Part shown: positions 14,357-18,976 of the stretch, piece by piece
How positions within the stretch are numbered: the stretch's first letter is position 1
How the letters are laid out: the number at the start of each line of letters is the position of its first letter
Assembly: GCA_035764385.1 (NCBI GenBank)
Contig: DASTZI010000376.1
Location: 1 to 18,976, forward strand
Direction: 5' to 3'
Length of the DNA stretch: 18,976 nt
Origin: Gp6-AA40 sp035764385
GTDB lineage: Bacteria; Acidobacteriota; Vicinamibacteria; Vicinamibacterales; UBA2999
The notes under the pieces: model-generated
The model's input: only the letters and a program-made list of their open reading frames with translations
What the model was told of the DNA's origin: nothing
Database searches by the model: none
Program-made: the position numbers and the translations under genes

Positions 14357-14941
14357 ATGAAGCTCATCGTCGGACTCGGGAACCCTGGTCGCGAATACCG
14401 GGATACGCGCCACAACGTCGGGTTCGTGGTCGCCGACGAGATCGCGCGACGGCACAATCTGACGTTCGCGATGGCGCCATCGCAGATCCCGGACGCGATG
14501 ATCGCGAAGAAGTTCGGTGCCGACGGGTTACTGGTGGCCAAGCCGCTGACGTTCATGAACAACAGCGGCGAAGCGGTGGCGGCGCTGGCACGGTATTACG
14601 ACATCTCGATTGGCGACTTGCTGGTCGTCGTTGACGAGGTCGCGTTGCCCTTCGGACGGCTCCGCGCCAGGGCGCGTGGATCGGCGGGAGGGCACAACGG
14701 TCTGAAGTCGGTGATTGCGCGGCTTGGGACCACGGAATTTGCCCGGCTTCGGCTGGGCGTTGGGCGCGGCGATGCGCGGAGGGATCTCGCGGATCACGTG
14801 CTCTCGAAGTTCGAGGCCGACGAACAGTCGGCCCTCGAAGAGTTCATCACCCGGGCGGCGGACGCCGCCGAGATGTTTGCCGCGGAAGACATCGCCAAGG
14901 TGATGAATACGTATAACCCGGGCGCCACGGACCCGGACTGA
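14357..14941 (+). CDS. pth: Peptidyl-tRNA hydrolase
   Basis: A 194-residue Pth that hydrolyses the ester bond of peptidyl-tRNAs released from stalled ribosomes, in the cytosol. All active-site residues are present: Asn9 in GLGNPG, catalytic His19 in TRHNVGF, Asn68 in TFMNNSGE, Asp93 in VVDEVALPFGRLR and Asn114 in GGHNGLKS. Length is normal. The ATG at 14357 fits the family start exactly, but no Shine-Dalgarno is present because a palindrome fills the 26-nt gap after rplY. Translation may be coupled to rplY. rpsF follows after a 49-nt structured leader. Confidence 0.97.
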   Translation: MKLIVGLGNPGREYRDTRHNVGFVVADEIARRHNLTFAMAPSQIPDAMIAKKFGADGLLVAKPLTFMNNSGEAVAALARYYDISIGDLLVVVDEVALPFGRLRARARGSAGGHNGLKSVIARLGTTEFARLRLGVGRGDARRDLADHVLSKFEADEQSALEEFITRAADAAEMFAAEDIAKVMNTYNPGATDPD

Positions 14942-14942
14942 T

Positions 14943-14986
14943 GACTAGCTCCTTGCTGCGTGAGCAGCCGCTTAGTCCAGAAGGAG
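14943..14986 (+). promoter_or_regulatory. Candidate S6:S18 autoregulatory leader of rpsF
   Basis: GACTA (14943-14947) pairs with TAGTC (14973-14977), and an inner stem GCTGC (14955-14959) pairs with GCAGC (14964-14968) under a GTGA tetraloop. The 5' side of the internal loop holds CTCCTT (14949-14954) and the 3' side exposes CCG (14968-14970). This matches the general shape of rpsF leaders bound by the S6:S18 complex, in which a bulged CCG is recognised. CTCCTT is exactly complementary to the Shine-Dalgarno AAGGAG (14981-14986), so a fold that hides the ribosome binding site is possible. Confidence 0.55.
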
Positions 14987-14990
14987 AGCA

Positions 14991-15437
14991 ATGACTCGCA
15001 AGTACGAACTCGTGTACGTCGTGTCGCCGGACGCGACCGACGCCCAGGTCGCCGATCTGCATTCGCAGGTGGAGCAGATTGCGCAACGCCTTGGCGGCAA
15101 AATCGACAAAACCGACAACTGGGGACGCCGCAAGCTGGCCTACGAAATCGGGCCCCACAAGGAAGGCACCTACGTCCTCGAAACGATCGATGGCGGTGGT
15201 GAGCTGATGAAAGAGATCGATCGACGGCTGAAGGTGTCGGATCTGATCATTCGTCACCTCATCGTCCGCGTCGATGAAGATCAGATCAAGATCGAGCGGA
15301 CGCGGACAAAGCGGGTCGAGGCGTCCCGCAGGCGGCGCGTTGCGCGCGGATTGCCGCCCGACCGGCAGCCGGGCGAAGGGCAACGCGGCGACGTGGAAGA
15401 TGATGACCGGTTTGATATGGCCGAGGTGGAGCGATGA
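14991..15437 (+). CDS. rpsF: 30S ribosomal protein S6
   Basis: A 148-residue S6 that binds 16S rRNA together with S18. The core (1-100) shows YELVYVVSPDATDAQVADL, DNWGRRKLAYEI and YVLETIDG, then LIIRHLIVRVDED. The C-terminal tail (about 105-148) is basic and then acidic, longer than the E. coli core but usual for tailed forms. The ATG at 14991 follows AAGGAG by 4 nt. It overlaps rpsR by 4 nt (ATGA), with no ssb or priB between them. Confidence 0.97.
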   Translation: MTRKYELVYVVSPDATDAQVADLHSQVEQIAQRLGGKIDKTDNWGRRKLAYEIGPHKEGTYVLETIDGGGELMKEIDRRLKVSDLIIRHLIVRVDEDQIKIERTRTKRVEASRRRRVARGLPPDRQPGEGQRGDVEDDDRFDMAEVER

Positions 15438-15736
15438 ACGGGAAACGAGGGTTCGGAGGTGGCGGCGGCCGCGGCAAGGCGGGCGGTCAGGGCCAGCAGG
15501 GGAAGGACGGCCAGCGTCGTCCGATGTTCCGCCGGCGGAAGGTCTGCAAGTTCTGCTCGGACAAGATCGATGACATCAACTACAAGGACACGAAGCTCCT
15601 GATGCCGTTCGTGCCCGAGCGGGCGAAGATTCTGCCGCGCCGGATTTCGGGGACGTGCGCGATGCACCAGCGGAAGCTGCGCACGGCGATCATGCGCGCG
15701 CGTCAGCTCGCGCTCATCCCGTACACCGCGGAATAG
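15434..15736 (+). CDS. rpsR: 30S ribosomal protein S18 (zinc-ribbon form)
   Basis: A 100-residue S18 with a Gly/Arg/Gln-rich N-terminal extension (about 1-28) and the conserved core RRKVCKFCSDKIDDINYKDTK. Four ligand-type residues C38, C41, C75 and H78 suggest the zinc-binding (C+) form. LPRRISGTCAMHQRKL and the ending RARQLALIPYT are diagnostic. The ATG overlaps the rpsF stop, so S6 and S18 are coupled, which fits joint autoregulation at the rpsF leader. Confidence 0.97.
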   Translation: MNGKRGFGGGGGRGKAGGQGQQGKDGQRRPMFRRRKVCKFCSDKIDDINYKDTKLLMPFVPERAKILPRRISGTCAMHQRKLRTAIMRARQLALIPYTAE

Positions 15737-15741
15737 ATTGG

Positions 15742-15761
15742 GGCGGACCTGAAGGTCCGCC
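15742..15761 (+). repeat. Perfect GGCGGACCT palindrome after rpsR
   Basis: GGCGGACCT (15742-15750) and AGGTCCGCC (15753-15761) are exact inverted repeats with a 2-nt centre, 5 nt after the rpsR stop. It has the same arm sequence as the palindrome between rplY and pth. No T-run follows closely, so termination is uncertain. Confidence 0.75.
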
Positions 15762-15788
15762 TCTCCGATCGTCAATTCGTCTTAGGAG

Positions 15789-15810
15789 GGCGTGTCCTTT
15801 CGGACCCGCC
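15789..15810 (+). repeat. GGCG-GTCC palindrome between Shine-Dalgarno and rplI start
   Basis: GGCGTGTCC (15789-15797) and GGACCCGCC (15802-15810) pair with one T/C mismatch and a TTTC loop. A strong AGGAGG lies at 15784-15789, directly before the stem, while the rplI ATG is 11 nt after it. If the stem forms, the effective spacing drops to about 11 nt. Confidence 0.6.
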
Positions 15811-15821
15811 ACACAGACACG

Positions 15822-16286
15822 ATGGAAGTCATTCTGAGAGACCACGTCGAGAAACTGGGCAAGCGCGGCGAGATCGTAAAGGTCTCGGACGGCTACGCGC
15901 GCAATTACCTGCTGCCGCGGAAGCTGGCGTTGCCCGCGACCGAGGGGAACAGGAAGCACGTCGAGCGCGAACGGAAGATCATGGAGACGCGCGAGGCGGA
16001 GGAGAAGTCGCAGGCGGACGCGATCGCCTCACGGTTGGCGGCGATCGACATCACCATCGCGCGGCGCGTGGGCGAGACCGAGCAGCTGTATGGTTCGGTG
16101 ACCGCGAGCGACATCGCCGAGCTCCTGAAGACGAAAGGGTTCGAGATCGATCGGCGGAAGTTGATCCTGCCTGAACCGATCAAGACAATCGGTGAGCACG
16201 ACGTGCCGCTGAAGCTGCATCGCGAAGTGACGGCGCCGTTGAAGGTGAAGGTCGTCAAGGAAGGCACGGAGACGCCGACCGCCTAA
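15822..16286 (+). CDS. rplI: 50S ribosomal protein L9
   Basis: A 154-residue L9, the elongated protein at the base of the L1 stalk. The N-terminal domain shows MEVILRDHVEKLGKRGEIVKV and the family signature GYARNYLLPRKLA; a charged linker helix (about 45-75) joins the C-terminal domain with QLYGSVTASDIAELL and LPEPIKTIGEHDVPLKLH. The ATG at 15822 is chosen because it gives the conserved L9 start. A GTG at 15792 is only 2 nt from the Shine-Dalgarno and would add a tail encoded by the palindrome. It ends the plus-strand ribosomal cluster. Confidence 0.96.
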   Translation: MEVILRDHVEKLGKRGEIVKVSDGYARNYLLPRKLALPATEGNRKHVERERKIMETREAEEKSQADAIASRLAAIDITIARRVGETEQLYGSVTASDIAELLKTKGFEIDRRKLILPEPIKTIGEHDVPLKLHREVTAPLKVKVVKEGTETPTA

Positions 16287-16289
16287 GGC

Positions 16290-16346
16290 GGGCCGGCTAA
16301 AGCCGGCCCCTACGACGGGTCGGTCGGCTAACGCCGGCCCCTACGA
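16290..16346. repeat. Two tandem GCCGGC-type palindromes between convergent genes
   Basis: GGGCCGGCT-AA-AGCCGGCCC (16290-16309) is perfect. A second copy, GGTCGGC-TAAC-GCCGGCC (16322-16339), follows with one wobble pair, and each is followed by CCTACGA. The unit is therefore a tandem repeat of about 31 nt. It lies between the rplI stop and the MATE gene stop and may act as a bidirectional terminator, though no T-run is present. Confidence 0.6.
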
Positions 16347-17714
16347 GGCTGCCGCCGGCGCTGAAGCGTCGGCGGCAACAAACACCAGCCGCCGCCGGAA
16401 CTCGCGCCGCAGCAGCAACAGGCTGATCGTCAGCTGCGCGAAGATCGTCACCGCCGACAGCAGCCACACCCACCGGAGCGCGAATCCGGGCATCCTCGAC
16501 AGATACATCACCGGAATCGCGGTTCCCACGATGCGTGTGAACGAGCTGACGAGTGAGGGAATCGTATTGCCCATCGCCTGGAACATGCTCGAGGCGACAA
16601 AGATGACCCCCGACGCGATGTAGCTCCAGGACACGATCCGCAGGTACTCCTCGCCGACGGCAATGACCGCTGCTTCGTTGGTGAAGACACGCATCATCGA
16701 TTGGGCGGCCACTTGCGACGCGAGGAACACGGCGATCATTCCCGTCGTTGCCATGCCCGCCGCCACATAGAACGTCTGCTTCACCCGCTCGGCCCGACGT
16801 GCCCCGAAGTTCTGCCCCGCCACCGGCGCCACGGCGAAGCCGAGCGCGACGACTGGCATGAAGCAGGCCTGAATGATCCGCATCCCGATGCCGAATCCCG
16901 CCTGTGCGCTCGCGCCAAATGGACGGCTCACCACGTAGATGACCAGCAGATACACCGTCATCATGCCGAATTCGGCGCCCGCCGGCAGGCCGACCTTCAG
17001 CATCTTCGTCCATAGATGCCGCTGCGGCGGCATCTGCGCCGTCGAGAAAGTGAGATACGAGTCGTGCCGCAGGAAATAGAGCGCCATCCAGATGTTGCCC
17101 ACGACGATGGCCATGAGCGTTGCCATCGCCGCGCCGCCGACGCCGAGACGCACCCCGAACACCCAACCAAAGATCAAGATCGGCGCGAGCACGATGTTGA
17201 TGATGATCGTCGCGCTCTGTACGATCATCCCGGGCTTGAAGTTGCCCGTGCCGCGCATCGCGGCGCCCATCGCGACCAGCGGAAACTGGAGCGCCAACGA
17301 TGGAATGAACCACGTCAGGTACGCACCTGCAAGCGAGGCGGTATCGGCGTCCGCGCTGAGGCTGGTCGCGTACGGCAGGCGCAGCAGCAGCGCCATCGTG
17401 AAGAACAGCATGCCGAGCGTCGCGGCGAGGCCGAGCGACTGATTGAAAACCAGTCGCGCCGTGTCATGTTCCTTGCGCCCCACCGCGTGCGAGACCAGCG
17501 TCGTGGTGCCGACGCCGAGCATCTGCGTGGCCGCCAACACGAAGAACATCAGATTGCCGCTGACCGCGACCGCCGCCACCGCATCGGTGCCGAGACGCGC
17601 GACCCAGTACAAATCGATCAGCACGTACAGGGTCTGAAACACCATCGCGATCAACATGAAGCTGGATGTCTTGAGCAGATGTCGCGACAGCGAGCCGGTT
17701 GTCAGGTCCTGCAT
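16341..17714 (-). CDS. MATE-family multidrug/cation efflux protein
   Basis: A 457-residue inner-membrane transporter with about twelve hydrophobic segments in two MatE halves. Typical sequence is seen at TLYVLIDLYWVARLGTDAVAAVAVSGN in half one and, in half two, GFAVAPVAGQNFGARR. The family exports drugs or organic cations in exchange for Na+ or H+; the substrate cannot be read from sequence. The C-terminus after residue 440 is a short Ala-rich tail. The ATG at 17714 lies just after a 12-bp palindrome on the minus strand. It is convergent with rplI and divergent from dnaB, so it seems to be a separate single-gene unit inserted between rplI and dnaB. Confidence 0.92.
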   Translation of the reverse strand: MQDLTTGSLSRHLLKTSSFMLIAMVFQTLYVLIDLYWVARLGTDAVAAVAVSGNLMFFVLAATQMLGVGTTTLVSHAVGRKEHDTARLVFNQSLGLAATLGMLFFTMALLLRLPYATSLSADADTASLAGAYLTWFIPSLALQFPLVAMGAAMRGTGNFKPGMIVQSATIIINIVLAPILIFGWVFGVRLGVGGAAMATLMAIVVGNIWMALYFLRHDSYLTFSTAQMPPQRHLWTKMLKVGLPAGAEFGMMTVYLLVIYVVSRPFGASAQAGFGIGMRIIQACFMPVVALGFAVAPVAGQNFGARRAERVKQTFYVAAGMATTGMIAVFLASQVAAQSMMRVFTNEAAVIAVGEEYLRIVSWSYIASGVIFVASSMFQAMGNTIPSLVSSFTRIVGTAIPVMYLSRMPGFALRWVWLLSAVTIFAQLTISLLLLRREFRRRLVFVAADASAPAAAS

Positions 17715-17715
17715 G

Positions 17716-17727
17716 GGACGATCGTCC
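17716..17727. promoter_or_regulatory. 12-bp palindrome next to the MATE start (possible operator)
   Basis: GGACGATCGTCC is a perfect palindrome that ends 1 nt before the MATE gene start codon in the 80-nt divergent region with dnaB. It could be a regulator binding site or an RNA hairpin over the ribosome binding site. I found no convincing promoter boxes for either gene here, apart from a lone TAGACT (17764-17769) before dnaB. Confidence 0.3.
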
Positions 17728-17794
17728 TATACGTTATGGCAAACCCCAGAGGAGTCGCCGTGTTAGACTCCCGTTTTCCCGCTGACATCCCCCC

Positions 17795-18976
17795 ATGTCC
17801 GACACGATCGCAACGGCTGAACGTACGCTTCCGCACAACCTCGAAGCCGAACGTTCCGTGCTTGGCGCGATTCTGGTTCACAACGACGCCTTCAACACCG
17901 CGGCGCAGGTCATTGACGGGCGTGACTTCTACCGCGACGCGCACCGGCGCATTTTCGATCGCATGGTCGCGCTCAGCGAACGCGGTGAGGCGATCGATTT
18001 CATCACGCTGAAGGAGGAACTCTCCCGCGGCGGCGACCTGGAGGAAGTCGGCGGCCCTGCTTACGTCGCGTCGCTCGTTGACGGCGTGCCGCGCGCCACC
18101 AACGTCGAGTACTACGCGCGGATCGTCAAGGAAAAGGCGACCCTCCGCAACTTGATCTACGCGGCGAACAAGATTCTCACGAACGCGTACGAAGCCGATC
18201 AGGAATCGGACCTGATTCTCGACGAGGCCGAGAGCTCGATTTTTGCGGTTGCCGACGACCGGTTGAAGGCCGGCTTCGTGCCGATGCGCGAGCTGGTCAA
18301 CGAAAGCTTTCCGAAAATCGAGCAACTGTTCGAGCACAAACGCCTGGTGACGGGCGTGCCGACCGGATTTGTCGATCTCGACGAGATGACGCGCGGATTG
18401 CAGCCGGGCGATCTGGTGATCATCGCCGCGCGGCCGTCGATGGGGAAGACGAGCCTCGTGCTCAACATCGCGCAGCATGTCGCCGTCCAGGGCGAGCACA
18501 CCGTCGGCTTTTTCAGCCTCGAAATGTCGAAAGAGTCGCTGTTCATCCGGCTGCTTACCTCCGAAGCGCAGATTGACAGCCACAGGCTGATGAGCGGCCA
18601 CATTGCCGATCGCGACTACAGCCGCATCTCGCACGCGCTCGAAAAACTGAGCAGCATGCGGCTGTTCATCGACGACACGGCCAATATCAGTGTGCTGGAG
18701 ATGCGCGCGAAATCGCGGCGGCTCCAAGCGGAGCACGGGTTGAGCCTCATCGTGGTGGATTACATCCAGTTGATGAGCGCGCGCGGCCGCTATGAGAACC
18801 GGACGCTCGAACTGGCCTCGATCTCGCGATCGCTGAAAGGCCTGGCGAAGGAACTGAACGCGCCGATCGTCGTGCTCTCGCAGCTCTCGCGCGCGCCCGA
18901 ATCGCGCTCCGACCATCGCCCGCAGCTCTCGGACTTGCGCGAATCCGGCGCCCTCGAGCAGGACGCCGATGTCGTC
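17795..18976 (+). CDS. dnaB: Replicative DNA helicase DnaB (3' end outside the window)
   Basis: The first 394 residues of DnaB, the hexameric 5'-3' helicase of the replication fork. The N-terminal domain (about 10-110) shows LPHNLEAERSVLGAIL and FYRDAHRRIF. The RecA-like domain starts near GVPTGFVDLDEMTRGLQPGDL and carries the Walker A motif ARPSMGKTS (near 211-219), FFSLEMSKESL and the Walker B segment LIVVDYIQLMS (near 318-328), followed by ISRSLKGLAKELNAPIVVLSQLSR and LSDLRESGALEQDADV. The frame is open to the last base, so the end is missing. The ATG at 17795 fits the family start, but no Shine-Dalgarno is visible before it. No intein is present in the visible part. Confidence 0.97.
   Translation, partial: MSDTIATAERTLPHNLEAERSVLGAILVHNDAFNTAAQVIDGRDFYRDAHRRIFDRMVALSERGEAIDFITLKEELSRGGDLEEVGGPAYVASLVDGVPRATNVEYYARIVKEKATLRNLIYAANKILTNAYEADQESDLILDEAESSIFAVADDRLKAGFVPMRELVNESFPKIEQLFEHKRLVTGVPTGFVDLDEMTRGLQPGDLVIIAARPSMGKTSLVLNIAQHVAVQGEHTVGFFSLEMSKESLFIRLLTSEAQIDSHRLMSGHIADRDYSRISHALEKLSSMRLFIDDTANISVLEMRAKSRRLQAEHGLSLIVVDYIQLMSARGRYENRTLELASISRSLKGLAKELNAPIVVLSQLSRAPESRSDHRPQLSDLRESGALEQDADVV

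Noticed and set aside
15792..15821. GTG start for rplI
   Set aside because: It is only 2 nt from the Shine-Dalgarno, and the extra ten residues come from the palindrome; L9 proteins begin with the sequence found at 15822.
17702..18916. Long minus-strand reading frame opposite dnaB
   Set aside because: Antisense shadow; dnaB on the plus strand has complete Walker motifs and an uninterrupted frame.

Overview
The window is a GC-rich bacterial chromosome segment with tightly packed genes, many 4-bp ATGA overlaps, no phage or IS genes, no rRNA and no CRISPR. The LPS-type genes indicate a diderm. The gene order and the style of intergenic repeats (AAATCCC arrays and GGCGGACC-type palindromes) suggest an acidobacterium, perhaps Vicinamibacteria-like. 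That assignment is inference and was not tested by search.

Left part (1-3861): a cold-shock protein gene on the minus strand, with a strong sigma70-type promoter and an intrinsic terminator inside its leader. Next is a plus-strand pair, purH (last two steps of IMP synthesis) and a CPA2-type cation/proton antiporter with an RCK/TrkA-N domain. Just upstream of purH is a 28-bp stem whose left arm carries a good Shine-Dalgarno and ATG for a 29-codon reading frame that overlaps the purH start.

Middle part (3858-9079, minus strand): a five-gene operon reading trm112-like, GT9 heptosyltransferase-like, Wzy/WaaL-like O-antigen ligase, rfaE1 (heptose-7-P kinase) and a GT-C-like polytopic membrane protein. 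Junctions are 2 to 6 bp or overlapping. It appears devoted to LPS or surface glycan assembly and begins at an extended -10 promoter that may give a leaderless mRNA.

Right part (9107-16286, plus strand): TPR protein, LolB-like lipoprotein, ispE, tRNA-Gln(TTG), prs, rplY, pth, then rpsF, rpsR, rplI. The TPR-lolB-ispE-tRNA-Gln-prs-rplY-pth order matches the block known from Pseudomonas. The signal sequence of the LolB-like protein is encoded by one arm of a repeat array. Several junctions in the ribosomal part carry short GGCGGACC-like palindromes at translation start regions. The rpsF leader folds like an S6:S18 autoregulatory element.

End (16341-18976): a MATE-family efflux gene on the minus strand, convergent with rplI and divergent from dnaB, which runs off the right edge after 394 codons.

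The most interesting material is non-coding: the purH stem and upstream ORF, the repeat-derived lipoprotein signal, the rpsF leader with matching CTCCTT/AAGGAG, the csp leader attenuator, and the palindromes that sit between or replace ribosome binding sites.
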